From Lysobacter oculi (GTDB lineage: Bacteria > Pseudomonadota > Gammaproteobacteria > Xanthomonadales > Xanthomonadaceae), in assembly GCF_003293695.1 (NCBI RefSeq), contig NZ_CP029556.1:1870001-1934000 (forward strand): a DNA stretch of 64,000 nucleotides, read 5' to 3'. Each line of letters starts with the position of its first letter. Positions within the stretch are counted from its first letter, which is position 1. Shown piece after piece: positions 27,978 to 37,465 of the stretch. The position numbers and the translations under genes were made by a program. The notes beneath the pieces were generated by a model. That model worked only from the letters and a program-made list of their open reading frames with translations. It ran no database searches and was not told the origin of the DNA.

Positions 27978-28928
27978 ATGCGCAACGCCCGCCTCTATGG
28001 CATCGCTGGTCTGGCCGTCCTGGCCGCCGCCGCGGTGGCCGTCGCCCAGACCACCGTGACCCCGCTGCCGGAATCCGCACCGGCCGAGACCGCGCCGATC
28101 GCCGCCCCGGCGGCCGATGCCGTCGCCGAGCTGGCCAAGACCCATTGGGGCGATGCCCAGAACGGTGCCGCCAAGGCCGGCGCCTGCGCCGCCTGCCACG
28201 GTCTGGACGGCAACGCCATGCAGCAGGGCGCGCCGCGCATCGCCGGCATGCCGGAGCGCTACGTCGCCCGCCAGCTGGCCCTGTTCAAGTCCAACCACCG
28301 CACCACCGGCCTGGCGCCGCTGATGAAGCCGTTCGCCGATGCGCTGTCCGCCCAGGACATGCGCGATGTCGGCGCGCACTACGCCAACCAGCGCAGCGGC
28401 GCCGGCGTGGCCAGCGACGTCGAGATCACCGATGCGGACAGCGCCTACAAGGGCCAGCCGTTCTTCAAGCCGGGCCAGGACCTGTACCGCACCGGCGACG
28501 CCAAGCGCGACATCCCCGCCTGCTTCGCCTGCCATGGCCCGAGCGGCTCCGGCAACCCGGGCCCGGCCTATCCGCACCTGGGCGGCCAGGACGCGGCCTA
28601 CGTGACGCGCCGCCTGCAGGAATACCGCGCCGGCAAGACCACCGAGCCGAACCCGCACCAGTTCAAGCAGATGGCCGTCATCGCCAAGCACCTGAGCGAC
28701 GAGGAAATCCAGTCGCTGGCCAACTACCTGCAGGGCCTGCATGCCAGCGCCGACAACGCCACCCCGGCCCAGATCGCCGCCGTGCGCGCTTCCGGCACGC
28801 TGCCGGCCGCGCCGGGCCTGCCCGCCCCGATCGGCGCGCCGCAGCCTGTCGCCGCACCGGCAGCCGCGGCACCGGCCACCGAGGCAGCGCCGGCCGCCGA
28901 GGCGCCTGCCGCCGCACCGACCCACTGA
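27978..28928 (+). CDS. Diheme cytochrome c4 with Ala/Pro-rich tail
   Basis: 316-aa periplasmic diheme cytochrome. A Sec signal (cleavage after AVA) is followed by an Ala/Pro linker, then two cytochrome c domains with heme sites CAACH (70-74) and CFACH (182-186). Axial Met candidates follow each site (PLMKPF, FKQMAVI). In this family it passes electrons from the bc1 complex to terminal oxidases such as the aa3 oxidase encoded later in the window. The last roughly 40 residues are an Ala/Pro/Glu low-complexity tail not typical of c4. A strong terminator follows. Confidence 0.93.
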   Translation: MRNARLYGIAGLAVLAAAAVAVAQTTVTPLPESAPAETAPIAAPAADAVAELAKTHWGDAQNGAAKAGACAACHGLDGNAMQQGAPRIAGMPERYVARQLALFKSNHRTTGLAPLMKPFADALSAQDMRDVGAHYANQRSGAGVASDVEITDADSAYKGQPFFKPGQDLYRTGDAKRDIPACFACHGPSGSGNPGPAYPHLGGQDAAYVTRRLQEYRAGKTTEPNPHQFKQMAVIAKHLSDEEIQSLANYLQGLHASADNATPAQIAAVRASGTLPAAPGLPAPIGAPQPVAAPAAAAPATEAAPAAEAPAAAPTH

Positions 28929-28988
28929 GCCATGCCTGCGGGAACTCTCCGCCCGGCCCACGGTCGAAACTGCTCTCCTTGATTGTTG

Positions 28989-29015
28989 CGCCAGCCTCCG
29001 GGCTGGCGTTTCTTT
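28989..29015 (+). terminator. Rho-independent terminator after cytochrome c4
   Basis: An 8-bp perfect GC-rich stem (28989-28996 with 29001-29008), loop TCCG, followed by TTTCTTT (29009-29015). It separates the cytochrome gene from the dsbA genes. Confidence 0.88.
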
Positions 29016-29054
29016 ATCCGCAACTCACCTTCCGCCGCCTATCGTAGGCCCGCC

Positions 29055-29705
29055 ATGACGATGACCCGACACCTCTTCTTCGCCACCTTGACCCTGTTCG
29101 CGCTGCTGTTCGCCGGCGCCACCCACGCGCAGTCGCGCCCCGCGCCGCTGGTCGAGGGCGAGGACTACGTGACCATCGCCCAGGGCATCCCCTTCGCCCA
29201 GGCCAAGGGCAAGGTGGAGATCGCCGAGGTGTTCGGCTACTGGTGCCACCACTGCAACGACTTCCAGCCGATGGTCGATGCGTGGAAGCCGCGCCTGCCG
29301 GCCGGCGTCGATTTCGTCTACGTGCCGGCCACCTTCGATCCCGAAGACCCGTTCGCCCGCGCCTACTTCGCCGCCCGCGCGCTCAAGCTGCCGCCGCGCG
29401 TGCACAACGAGCTGTTCCGCGCCATCCACGCCGACCGCTCGCTGCCGATGAACGCCAGCGACCGCGAGCTGGCCGATTTCCACAGCCGCTACGGCGTCAG
29501 TGCCACCAAGTTCCTGGAAACCATGAATTCGCGCGGCGTGGCGGCGCAGATGCGCTGGGCACGCAAGTTCATCGAGACCAGCGGGGTGCAGGGCACGCCG
29601 ACGCTCATCGTGGCCGGCAAGTACCGCGTGCTCGGCCGCACCAAGCAGGACATGCTGCGCATCGCCGCCCAGCTGGCGGCACAATTGCGTACGACGCGCC
29701 CCTGA
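29055..29705 (+). CDS. dsbA: Thiol:disulfide interchange protein DsbA
   Basis: 216-aa periplasmic oxidoreductase that introduces disulfides into exported proteins. A signal peptide (cleavage after THAQ or nearby) precedes the mature part. The active site is Cys64-His-His-Cys67 (GYWCHHC), and the cis-Pro loop is GVQGTPTLI. Length and order match DsbA. A second, lipid-anchored DsbA lies 46 nt downstream. ATG 29055; ATG 29061 is a possible alternative. Confidence 0.93.
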   Translation: MTMTRHLFFATLTLFALLFAGATHAQSRPAPLVEGEDYVTIAQGIPFAQAKGKVEIAEVFGYWCHHCNDFQPMVDAWKPRLPAGVDFVYVPATFDPEDPFARAYFAARALKLPPRVHNELFRAIHADRSLPMNASDRELADFHSRYGVSATKFLETMNSRGVAAQMRWARKFIETSGVQGTPTLIVAGKYRVLGRTKQDMLRIAAQLAAQLRTTRP

Positions 29706-29751
29706 GGCCGCATCCCCACTCCCTCTTCCCCATTCCCACGGAGACCGCGCC

Positions 29752-30495
29752 ATGAAGCGCCACCTGCCGCTCATCCTGCCCTTCCTGATGCTTGCCGCCT
29801 GCAACAAGCCGGCCGAAGCCCCCGCCGCCGATGCACCGGCCGCCACCACCGACGCCCCGGCCACTGACGCGGCCGCCGGCAGCGATGCCGCCAGCCAGCC
29901 AGCCGCACCGGCCGAGATGGGCATGAAGGCCGATCTGGTCGAGGGCACCGACTACGTCTCCATTCCCAATGGCCAGCCGCTGCAGCCGCTCGACGGCAAG
30001 GTGGAAGTGGTCGAGGTGTTCGCCTACTGGTGCGGCCACTGCGCGGCGTTCGAGCCGAGCGTGGAGGCGTGGAAGGCCAAGCAGCCTGACTACGTCCGCT
30101 TCACCCCGATCCCGCTGTCGGGCGGCGCCAATGACACGATGGCGCGCGTCTACTACGCCGCCGAAACCACCGGCCTGCTGGGCAAGGTGCATCCGCTGAT
30201 GTTCGACGGCATCCACGCCGCGCAGGCGATCGCGCCGAATGCCAATGCCGACGCGATCCTGGCCTACCTGGGCAAGAAGGGTGTCGACACCAAGACGTTG
30301 GGCGAGGCGATGAACAGCTTCGCGATGTCCGCGCGCCTGGGCCAGGGCCTGCAGTTCGCGCAGCGCAGCGGCGTGGAAGGCACCCCGACGCTGGTGGTCA
30401 ACGGCAAGTACCGCGTGCTCGGCAAGAGCCACGACGAGCAGCTCAAGATCACCAACGCGCTGATCGCGCGCGAGCACGCGGCGGGCGCGCAGTAA
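29752..30495 (+). CDS. DsbA-type thiol:disulfide oxidoreductase, lipoprotein
   Basis: 247-aa second DsbA-fold protein. The lipobox is LAAC with Cys17, followed by a 35-residue Ala/Pro/Asp tether and the thioredoxin-like domain. The active site is Cys94-Gly-His-Cys97 (AYWCGHC), a more PDI-like dipeptide than the upstream copy, and the cis-Pro loop is GVEGTPTLV. Tandem soluble and membrane-tethered DsbA proteins are known from xanthomonads and may divide substrates. ATG 29752. Confidence 0.9.
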   Translation: MKRHLPLILPFLMLAACNKPAEAPAADAPAATTDAPATDAAAGSDAASQPAAPAEMGMKADLVEGTDYVSIPNGQPLQPLDGKVEVVEVFAYWCGHCAAFEPSVEAWKAKQPDYVRFTPIPLSGGANDTMARVYYAAETTGLLGKVHPLMFDGIHAAQAIAPNANADAILAYLGKKGVDTKTLGEAMNSFAMSARLGQGLQFAQRSGVEGTPTLVVNGKYRVLGKSHDEQLKITNALIAREHAAGAQ

Positions 30496-30500
30496 GCGAC

Positions 30501-31262
30501 GTGGCGTCGAGGCGCCTCCGGCTGTTGTCGGCCAATATCCAGGCCGGCTCCAGCACCCGCCGCTACAGCGACTACGCGACCCGCAGCTGGTCGCACGTCA
30601 CGCCGCTGGGCGGCAAGCGCGGCGCACTCGACGCCATCGCCGACCTCGCCAGCCGGCACGACATCGTCGGCCTGCAGGAGGCCGACCCCGGCAGCTTCCG
30701 CTCCGGCTTCACCAACCAGACCCATTACGTCGCCAACCGCGCCGGTTTCGCGTTCTGGACGCACCAGCCCAACCGCAGCGTCGGCGGGGTGGCGTCCAGC
30801 GCCAACGGCCTGCTCAGCCAGATGGAGCCGGTCGAGGTCTTCGACCACCCGCTGCCCGGCCGGGTGAAGGGCCGCGGCGTGCTGGTCGGGCGCTTCGGGC
30901 AGGGCGATGGCGGCCTGCTGGTCGCGGTCGCGCATCTGTCGCTGGGTGCGCAATCGCGGCTGGCGCAGCTCGCCTTCATCGCCGAGGTGCTGTCGGATGC
31001 ACCGAACGCGGTGCTGATGGGCGACTTCAACTGCCTGGCGACGCAGCCGGAAATGGAAGTGCTGTATCGCCACACCCGGCTTCAGCCTCCGGACTGCGAC
31101 GTCCACACTTTCCCTTCGTGGCGTCCGCAGCGCGCCATCGACCATGTATTGACCACCGACAGCATCGGCTGCAGCACGCGCGCGGCGGTGCCGGCAGCGG
31201 CATCCGACCACCTCGCGTTGTCGGTGGAGCTGGATATTCCCGAAGACGCACTCAGGCGCTGA
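30501..31262 (+). CDS. Endonuclease/exonuclease/phosphatase family protein
   Basis: 253-aa EEP-fold hydrolase. Family motifs are LLSANIQAG at the start, VGLQEAD (metal-binding Glu), VLMGDFNCLAT, and AIDHVLT with AASDHLALSVEL at the end. The fold covers nucleases, phosphatases and sphingomyelinases; there is no signal peptide, so a cytosolic phosphodiesterase is likely. The GTG start at 30501 lies 5 nt after dsbA, suggesting the same transcript. Confidence 0.85.
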   Translation: MASRRLRLLSANIQAGSSTRRYSDYATRSWSHVTPLGGKRGALDAIADLASRHDIVGLQEADPGSFRSGFTNQTHYVANRAGFAFWTHQPNRSVGGVASSANGLLSQMEPVEVFDHPLPGRVKGRGVLVGRFGQGDGGLLVAVAHLSLGAQSRLAQLAFIAEVLSDAPNAVLMGDFNCLATQPEMEVLYRHTRLQPPDCDVHTFPSWRPQRAIDHVLTTDSIGCSTRAAVPAAASDHLALSVELDIPEDALRR

Positions 31263-31268
31263 CGGCGC

Positions 31269-32069
31269 TCAGAGCAGCAGGCTGGTGCCGACCGCCAGCA
31301 GGAACAGCGCGAACACCCGCTTCAACGCCGGCCCGCTGATGGCATGGGCGATGCGGGTGCCGAGCGGCGCGGCCAGGATGGAAGCCAACGCCACGCAGAT
31401 CGCCGCCGGCAGGTAGACGTAGCCGATGGCATGCGCCGGCAGCACGCCCGCCGGCGCATTCAAGGCATACCCGAGCGCGCTCGACAGGCCGATGAAGACC
31501 CCGCAGGCCGACGAGGTGCCGACCGCGCGCACCGGCGCCACGCCACGCCAGGTCAGCAGCGGCACGGTCATGCTGCCGCCACCGATGCCGACCAGCGCCG
31601 ACACCCCGCCGATCACGCCACCGGCCGCGCTCATCGCCGGGCCGCGTGGCACCAGCCGTGCATCGCCCGCATCTCGTGGTTTCGCCAACAACATCTGCGC
31701 CGCCGCGACCAGGCAGTAGCCGGCCACGCCCCAGCGCAGCCATCGCCCATCCAGCCCCACCGCGAACCGGCTGCCCAGCCAGCCACCGATGAGGATGCCG
31801 GGCACCATCCATGCCACCGTCGCCCACAGCACGCTGCCGCGCCGTGCATGCGCGCGCGCCGAACTCATCGCGGTGAATACGATGCTGGCCAGCGACGTCG
31901 CCAGCGCGGCGTGCATCGCCGCTTCCTGCGGGATGCCCTGCATCGGCAGCAGCCAGGCCAGCGCGGCGACCAGCACCAGCCCGCCGCCGACGCCCAGCAG
32001 GCCGGCCAGCACGCCGGCGATCGCACCCAGCGCGAGATAGGCCGGCAGCGCCAGCGGATCCAGCGGCAT
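31269..32069 (-). CDS. TauE/SafE family sulfite/sulfonate exporter
   Basis: 266-aa inner-membrane permease with about eight hydrophobic helices. The two repeats each open with the glycine-rich signature: GVLAGLLGVGGGLVLV near residue 20 and GVSALVGIGGGSMTVPLL in the second half. Such proteins move sulfite, sulfoacetate or similar organosulfur anions; the substrate is not defined. It converges on the EEP gene with a 6-nt gap. No sulfur-metabolism neighbour helps. Confidence 0.88.
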   Translation of the reverse strand: MPLDPLALPAYLALGAIAGVLAGLLGVGGGLVLVAALAWLLPMQGIPQEAAMHAALATSLASIVFTAMSSARAHARRGSVLWATVAWMVPGILIGGWLGSRFAVGLDGRWLRWGVAGYCLVAAAQMLLAKPRDAGDARLVPRGPAMSAAGGVIGGVSALVGIGGGSMTVPLLTWRGVAPVRAVGTSSACGVFIGLSSALGYALNAPAGVLPAHAIGYVYLPAAICVALASILAAPLGTRIAHAISGPALKRVFALFLLAVGTSLLL

Positions 32070-32110
32070 CGCGTCATCCTGATTCAGAAAACCGCCGCTA
32101 TAGTCGGGTC

Positions 32111-34123
32111 ATGCGATGGCATGCGTCCACTCTGCTGCTGTGCATCTCGCTCGGCGGCGGTTGCGCCGGGCACGGTGACGTCCCGCCCAAGGTGCGCGAT
32201 GCCGAAGCCGAACGCCCCGTCGCCACGCCCGAGACCGCACGCGACCGCAGCGATGCCGCACTGGCCGCCGCCATCGAGGCCGGCAGCCGCGGCGAACTGG
32301 ACGCCGCGATGCTCGCCACGCTGCGCACCCATCCCGCCATCGCCTGGGCCGAATACGCACGCCTGCGCCGCGACATCGACATCCTCGCGCCGGGACAGGC
32401 CGACGCCTTCCTCGCCACGCATCCCGATGACGCTGTCGGCGCAGCCTTCCGCGAGGACTGGCTGGCCGCACTCTCGCGCCGCCAGGACTGGACGCGCTTC
32501 ATGGCCGCGTGGAAGCCGGGCATCGAACGCGCCCCGCTGCGTTGCATGGCGCTCAACGCCCGCGCGCACGCCGCGCCGCCCGATGCCGCTTGGCGGCAGG
32601 ACATCCGCCGGCAATGGCTGAGCGGCAAGCCGGACACCGCCGCCTGCGCCCCGGCCTTCGAGGCCTGGCAGGCGCAGGGCGGGCTGGATGACGCGCTGCG
32701 CCGGCAACGCATCGACCTCGCCATCACCGAGAACCAGCCGGGCGTGCTGCGCCAGGCAGCCGCCGGCCTGCCCGACGCCGAACGCGCGCAGATGCTCGCC
32801 TATGCCGACGCGCTGACCGGCAAGTTGGGCGATGCGGCATCCCAGTGGCCACGCGATGCCCGCAGCCGCACCGTCGTCACCGCCGCGCTGGTGGCGATCG
32901 CGAAGAAGTCGCCCAGCGACGGCGAAACCGCGCTGGCGAAATTTGCGCCACTGTTCGAACTGAGCGATGCCCAGCGCGGCCGCGTGCTGTACGAAGTCGC
33001 GCTGCAGTCCGCCGCTTCCTACGAACCCGACGCGGCCCGCCGCCTCGCCGCCGTCCCCGACGCCGCCTACGACGAACGCCTGCACACGCTGCGCATCCGC
33101 GAGGCGATGACGCGCCGCGACTGGGACGGCGCTCTCGCCGCCCTGCGTCGGATGCCCGCCGACCTGCGCGACAACGCGCAATGGCGTTATTTCGATGCAC
33201 GGCTGACTGAACTCTCCGGTGGCGACAAGGCACGGGCCCGCGCGCTGTACGCAGAGGCCGCGAAGGCGCCGGAGTTCCACGGCTTCCTCGCCGCCGACCG
33301 CATCGGTGCGCCCTACCCGCTGTGCCCGTGGACGCCGCAGGTGCAGCCCGGCGTGCAGGCGGAAGTCGCCGCGATGCCGGCCCTGCAACGCGCCTTCGCG
33401 CTCTACCGCATCGACCGCCGCGACTGGGCGATGCGCGAATGGAACGACGCGCTCAAGGGCCTGGATGCCGAACGCCGCCGCATCGCCGTGGCGCTGGCGC
33501 AGGACAGCGGCTGGTTCGACCGCGCGGTCTTCAACTTGGCCCGAGACGACAAAAACGAGCTCCGCCTCTACGACCTGCGCTTCCCGCTGCATCACGTCGA
33601 GGCGATCAACGGCGCCGCCAAGCGCAACGGCATCGACCCGGCGTGGATCGCCGCCGAGATCCGCGCCGAAAGCATCTTCGACCCGCAGGCGCGTTCCGCC
33701 GCCAACGCGATGGGCCTGATGCAGGTGCTGCCGGCCACCGGCCAGGCCACCGCGGAGAAGGCGGGTCTGCCGTGGCAGGGCGCGCAGTCGCTGTACGACG
33801 CCGACACCAACATCGCGATCGGCAGCGCCTACCTGCGCGAGATGCACGACACCTGGGGCGACCTGCCGCACGCCATCGCCGCCTACAACGCCGGGCCAAC
33901 CGCCGCGCAGCGCTGGCGCACGCAACGCCCCGACTTCGACCCCGACCTGTGGATCGAGACGATCAGCTACAAGGAAACGCGCGAATACGTGGCGCGCGTG
34001 CTCGCCTTCAGCGTGCTCTACGACTGGCGGATGCGCGGCGACGCGCTGCGCGTGTCCGACCGCATCGCCGGCAGGACGGATGGCCAACGCGTGCGCTTCG
34101 CCTGCCCGCAGTCCGCGCGCTGA
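32111..34123 (+). CDS. slt: Soluble lytic murein transglycosylase
   Basis: 670-aa periplasmic enzyme that cleaves peptidoglycan to 1,6-anhydromuropeptides. The N-terminus is hydrophobic with a Cys (SLGGGCAG) that could be lipidated, though the lipobox is poor. A long alpha-superhelical U/L domain follows. The C-terminal SLT domain carries AEIRAESIFDPQARS with the catalytic Glu, GLMQVLPATG and AIAAYNAGP. Length compares with E. coli Slt70 (645 aa). ATG 32111. Confidence 0.95.
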   Translation: MRWHASTLLLCISLGGGCAGHGDVPPKVRDAEAERPVATPETARDRSDAALAAAIEAGSRGELDAAMLATLRTHPAIAWAEYARLRRDIDILAPGQADAFLATHPDDAVGAAFREDWLAALSRRQDWTRFMAAWKPGIERAPLRCMALNARAHAAPPDAAWRQDIRRQWLSGKPDTAACAPAFEAWQAQGGLDDALRRQRIDLAITENQPGVLRQAAAGLPDAERAQMLAYADALTGKLGDAASQWPRDARSRTVVTAALVAIAKKSPSDGETALAKFAPLFELSDAQRGRVLYEVALQSAASYEPDAARRLAAVPDAAYDERLHTLRIREAMTRRDWDGALAALRRMPADLRDNAQWRYFDARLTELSGGDKARARALYAEAAKAPEFHGFLAADRIGAPYPLCPWTPQVQPGVQAEVAAMPALQRAFALYRIDRRDWAMREWNDALKGLDAERRRIAVALAQDSGWFDRAVFNLARDDKNELRLYDLRFPLHHVEAINGAAKRNGIDPAWIAAEIRAESIFDPQARSAANAMGLMQVLPATGQATAEKAGLPWQGAQSLYDADTNIAIGSAYLREMHDTWGDLPHAIAAYNAGPTAAQRWRTQRPDFDPDLWIETISYKETREYVARVLAFSVLYDWRMRGDALRVSDRIAGRTDGQRVRFACPQSAR

Positions 34124-34178
34124 CGGCTGCGCGCGGCGCGCGGCTTACACTGGCCGCTCATCGTTCGAGGACACGCGC

Positions 34179-34556
34179 ATGGGACTGATCGACAGCCTGC
34201 TCGGCCACGCCGGCGAAGCACCGGTGGCCAAGCTCCAACCCGAACTGCAGGCGCTGCTGGCCGAAGGCGAGCAGGTCGAAGCCGCCTTCGCCTTTGTGCG
34301 CGACATGATCGTGTTCACCGACCGCCGCCTGGTGCTGATCAACAAGCAGGGCGTGACCGCGAAGAAGGTGGAATACCGCAGCATTCCCTATCGCAGCATC
34401 GTCATGCATTCGCTGGAAACCGCCGGGCATTTCGACCTGGAATCCGACTTCAAGCTGTGGCTGTCCGGCCAGCCCGCGCCGATCGAACTCAAGCTCGGGC
34501 GCGGCGAAGGCTCGACCCGGCTGGTCGCCCTGCTGGCGCAGCACATGCCGCGCTGA
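34179..34556 (+). CDS. Bacterial PH domain protein
   Basis: 125-aa cytosolic protein made of a single bacterial pleckstrin-homology fold (PF08000-like). [32 protein letters not shown] is the diagnostic strand pattern. The function of these proteins is unknown; several are envelope-stress linked. ATG 34179. It ends 5 nt before cca, so the two may be co-transcribed. Confidence 0.85.
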   Translation: MGLIDSLLGHAGEAPVAKLQPELQALLAEGEQVEAAFAFVRDMIVFTDRRLVLINKQGVTAKKVEYRSIPYRSIVMHSLETAGHFDLESDFKLWLSGQPAPIELKLGRGEGSTRLVALLAQHMPR

Positions 34557-34561
34557 TTGCG

Positions 34562-35800
34562 ATGTCGATGCGGACGTATCTCGTCGGCGGCGCGGTGCGC
34601 GATGCATTGCTCGGCCTCGCGCCGGGCGACCGCGACTTCGTCGTCGTCGGCGCGACGCCTGGGGCGATGCTTGAAGCCGGCTTCCGGCAGGTGGGCCGCG
34701 ATTTCCCGGTCTTCCTGCATCCCGACACCGGCGAGGAGCATGCGTTGGCCCGCACCGAACGCAAGTCCGGGCGCGGCTATACCGGCTTCGTGGTGCATGC
34801 CGCGCCGGACGTGACACTGGAGGAGGATCTCGCCCGCCGCGACTTCACCCTCAACGCGATCGCGCGTGATGAAGCGAGCGGTGAACTGGTCGATCCGTTC
34901 GATGGCGTCGGCGACATCGAACGGAAAGTGCTGCGCCACGTCGGCCCCGCCTTCGACGAGGATCCGCTGCGCGTGCTGCGCGCGGCACGCTTCATGGCCC
35001 GCTTCGCGCCGCTCGGCTTCACCGTGGCGCCGGAGACGATGGCGCTGATGCGCTCGATGGTCGCGAGCGGCGAACTGCAAACGCTCACCCCCGAGCGCGT
35101 CTGGCAGGAACTCGCCCGCGCGCTGCGCAGCGAAGCGCCTTCCGCCTTCCTGCGCACGCTGCACGACTGCGGTGCGCTGGCCGTGGTGCTGCCCGAGGTC
35201 GATGCGCTCTACGGCGTGCCGCAACGCGCCGAATACCACCCGGAAGTCGATACCGGCGTGCATGTCGAACTGGTCTGCGACATGGCCGCGCGGCTGGCGC
35301 CGGGCGACGACCTGGTCGGTTTCGCCGCGCTCACCCACGATCTCGGCAAGGCGCTGACACCGGAAGGCGATCTGCCGAAGCATGTGATGCACGAGCAACG
35401 CGGCCTCGCGCCACTCGCCACGCTCTGCGACCGGCTGAAAGTGCCGAACGAGCATCGCCAGCTGGCCGCGATCGCCTGCGCCGAGCATCTCAACGTGCAT
35501 CGCATCGCCGAGCTGAAGGATGCGACGGTGCTGAAGCTTTTCGAGCGTTGCGATGCCTTCCGCAAACCGGCACGCATCCGGCAACTCGCCACCGTCTGCG
35601 AAGCCGACAAGCGCGGCCGCACCGGCCTTGAAGATGCGCCCTATCCGCAGGGCGTGGAACTGCAGCGTCTGTTTGCCGCCGCCTGCACGGTGAAGGCGAA
35701 CGACGTGGCGGCCGGGCTCAGCGGCACCGCCGTCGGCGAAGCGATGCGCAAGGCGCGGACGCGGGCGATCGGCCTGGCGCGCGGCGAAACCCGCAGCTGA
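34562..35800 (+). CDS. cca: CCA-adding tRNA nucleotidyltransferase, multifunctional
   Basis: 412-aa enzyme that builds or repairs the 3' CCA end of tRNA. The class II nucleotidyltransferase head shows [10 protein letters not shown], the metal pair Asp23-x-Asp25 (GDRDFVVVG), [10 protein letters not shown] and [11 protein letters not shown]. The C-terminal HD domain ([10 protein letters not shown]) gives the phosphohydrolase activity of gammaproteobacterial members. Length matches E. coli Cca (412 aa). Starts at ATG 34562 or 34568 are both possible. Confidence 0.96.
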   Translation: MSMRTYLVGGAVRDALLGLAPGDRDFVVVGATPGAMLEAGFRQVGRDFPVFLHPDTGEEHALARTERKSGRGYTGFVVHAAPDVTLEEDLARRDFTLNAIARDEASGELVDPFDGVGDIERKVLRHVGPAFDEDPLRVLRAARFMARFAPLGFTVAPETMALMRSMVASGELQTLTPERVWQELARALRSEAPSAFLRTLHDCGALAVVLPEVDALYGVPQRAEYHPEVDTGVHVELVCDMAARLAPGDDLVGFAALTHDLGKALTPEGDLPKHVMHEQRGLAPLATLCDRLKVPNEHRQLAAIACAEHLNVHRIAELKDATVLKLFERCDAFRKPARIRQLATVCEADKRGRTGLEDAPYPQGVELQRLFAAACTVKANDVAAGLSGTAVGEAMRKARTRAIGLARGETRS

Positions 35801-35806
35801 CGCGGC

Positions 35807-36205
35807 TCAGCGGCCGCCGTCGAGCTTCAACAGCAGATCGCGCAAAGAGGTGAACCCAGTGGTGAAGCCGGCCAGCACGCCCAGCGTGTTGGCCAGCGCA
35901 TCGGCGCGTTCGGCGCTGCGGCCAACGTGCATCCACGCCTGCAGCCATTCCAGCCCGATGCCGAGCCCGCAGAGCAGCAGCGCCATCGCCACCCATGACG
36001 CGCGGCGTGCGTAGAGTTGCACCGCGCCCGCCATCAGCAGGAAGTAGCCGCTGAAGTGCAGCAGCTTGTCGTGCGTCATCGGCGCCGACGGCAAATCGCC
36101 CGGCGGCAGCAGCGAACCGGCGACGACCGCCGCCACGCCCAGCATCCACAACGCTGACCACAGCCACGGCCGGCGGAACGCCTTCAACGAACGTCCCACG
36201 CGCAT
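35807..36205 (-). CDS. VanZ-like family membrane protein
   Basis: 132-aa inner-membrane protein with four predicted helices. The VanZ-like signature is HDKLLHFSGYFLLMAGA followed by GIGLEWLQAWMHVGRSAERADALANTLGVLAGF, with the Asp-Ala-x-x-Asn pair. The exact role is unknown; VanZ gives low-level teicoplanin resistance in enterococci. ATG 36205 shares one base with the stop of the upstream methyltransferase (TGATG), so translation is coupled. Confidence 0.85.
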   Translation of the reverse strand: MRVGRSLKAFRRPWLWSALWMLGVAAVVAGSLLPPGDLPSAPMTHDKLLHFSGYFLLMAGAVQLYARRASWVAMALLLCGLGIGLEWLQAWMHVGRSAERADALANTLGVLAGFTTGFTSLRDLLLKLDGGR

Positions 36206-37395
36206 CAGAGGCGCCAGCTCATGTCGCCGGCGATGAAGGCGTGTTCGAACTCCACGCCGCGCTCGAAGCCGATGAACTGGAAGCGCTCGCCCATCGCCTC
36301 GGGCACGGTCAGCTGCCGCGTTTCGTGGCGCAAACGCAGCCGCGCGACTTCGTCCTTCGCCTTCTCCTCGGCTTCGGCCAGGCGCTTGTCCAGCCCGTTG
36401 CCGAGCAGGAACACCGCCTGCGTGGCGTAGCCGGACAGGTCGAAACCGGCATTGGTGCCGGCCTCGGCCAGCGCGGTGAAATCGACCGAGGCGGTGATGT
36501 CCTGCAGGCCCGGGTATTGCATGACATTGGGCACCACGTGGTGCTGGCGGAACGCGCGCAGCGTGCCTTCGTCGCGCCACGCGCCGTAGTACTCGCGGCG
36601 CACGTAGCCGTAGTCGCAGAACAGCAGCGCGCCGCGGGTGAGCCGGCCGATCACCGCCTGCACCCAGTACGGCAGCTGCGGCAGGATCTCCGAGCGGTAG
36701 CCGGGTGCGAACGGCGCGTCGAGCGCGGCTTCCACATGCTTGACCGCGGCCAGCAGCATCGCGTCGGCATCGTGCTGGGTGAAGAGGAAGCCGCCGTCGG
36801 CATAGCTCGACACGTATTCCTCGCGCACTTCGCCTTCCTCGCCGATCACGAAGCGCGAGGTCGGCAGCGCGTCGATCACTTCGTTGGCGAAGACCACGCC
36901 CTGCCATTCATCCTCGATCGGTCCATCCAGCCATTCGACCAGCTCGAACAGCGGCGGGACCAGGCGCTCCTGCAGCCGTTCGCGCTGGCGCACACGCAGA
37001 TCCGCGCTGGGTTCGAGGATCGCGTAGCGCGCCGGCAGCGCATCCAGCGCCATCAGCCGCTTCAACGTCACTACGGCAAAGGCACCGCTGCCGGCGCCGA
37101 TCTCCATGAACTGCGCGTCCTCGCCGATCTGCTGCAGCACCGGCGCCAGCGCATCGGCCACGCAGGCGGCAAACAGCGGCCCCAGCTCGGGCGCGGTGAT
37201 GAAGTCGCCGGCGGCGCCGAACTTGGTCGCGCCGGCGCTGTAATAGCCCAGGCCCGGCGCGTAGAGCGCCAGTTCCATGAAGCGGGAAAACGGAATCGCG
37301 CCGCCATGCGCGGCGATCTCCTCGCGGATCAGCGCTTCGAGCCTGGCGCTGTGCGCGCGGGCATCGGCATCGGGCGGCGGCAGGGTCTCGGTCAT
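36205..37395 (-). CDS. MidA/NDUFAF7-type SAM-dependent methyltransferase
   Basis: 396-aa protein of the DUF185 (MidA) family. Recognisable blocks: PFSRFMELALYAPGLGYYS, GDFITAPELGPLFA, SAM motif FMEIGAGSGAFAV, VFANEVIDALP and LLFCDYGYVRREYYG. Mitochondrial NDUFAF7 methylates an Arg of complex I; the bacterial substrate is not known. ATG 37395 is the family start; the frame opens 33 nt further up without support. Confidence 0.92.
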   Translation of the reverse strand: MTETLPPPDADARAHSARLEALIREEIAAHGGAIPFSRFMELALYAPGLGYYSAGATKFGAAGDFITAPELGPLFAACVADALAPVLQQIGEDAQFMEIGAGSGAFAVVTLKRLMALDALPARYAILEPSADLRVRQRERLQERLVPPLFELVEWLDGPIEDEWQGVVFANEVIDALPTSRFVIGEEGEVREEYVSSYADGGFLFTQHDADAMLLAAVKHVEAALDAPFAPGYRSEILPQLPYWVQAVIGRLTRGALLFCDYGYVRREYYGAWRDEGTLRAFRQHHVVPNVMQYPGLQDITASVDFTALAEAGTNAGFDLSGYATQAVFLLGNGLDKRLAEAEEKAKDEVARLRLRHETRQLTVPEAMGERFQFIGFERGVEFEHAFIAGDMSWRL

Positions 37396-37465
37396 GCGGG
37401 CACGTTCAAGGCGCGGGCGTGCCAGCATACCCGCGCCCGTGGCGGCGCCCCGTCGCCAGGCGCGG

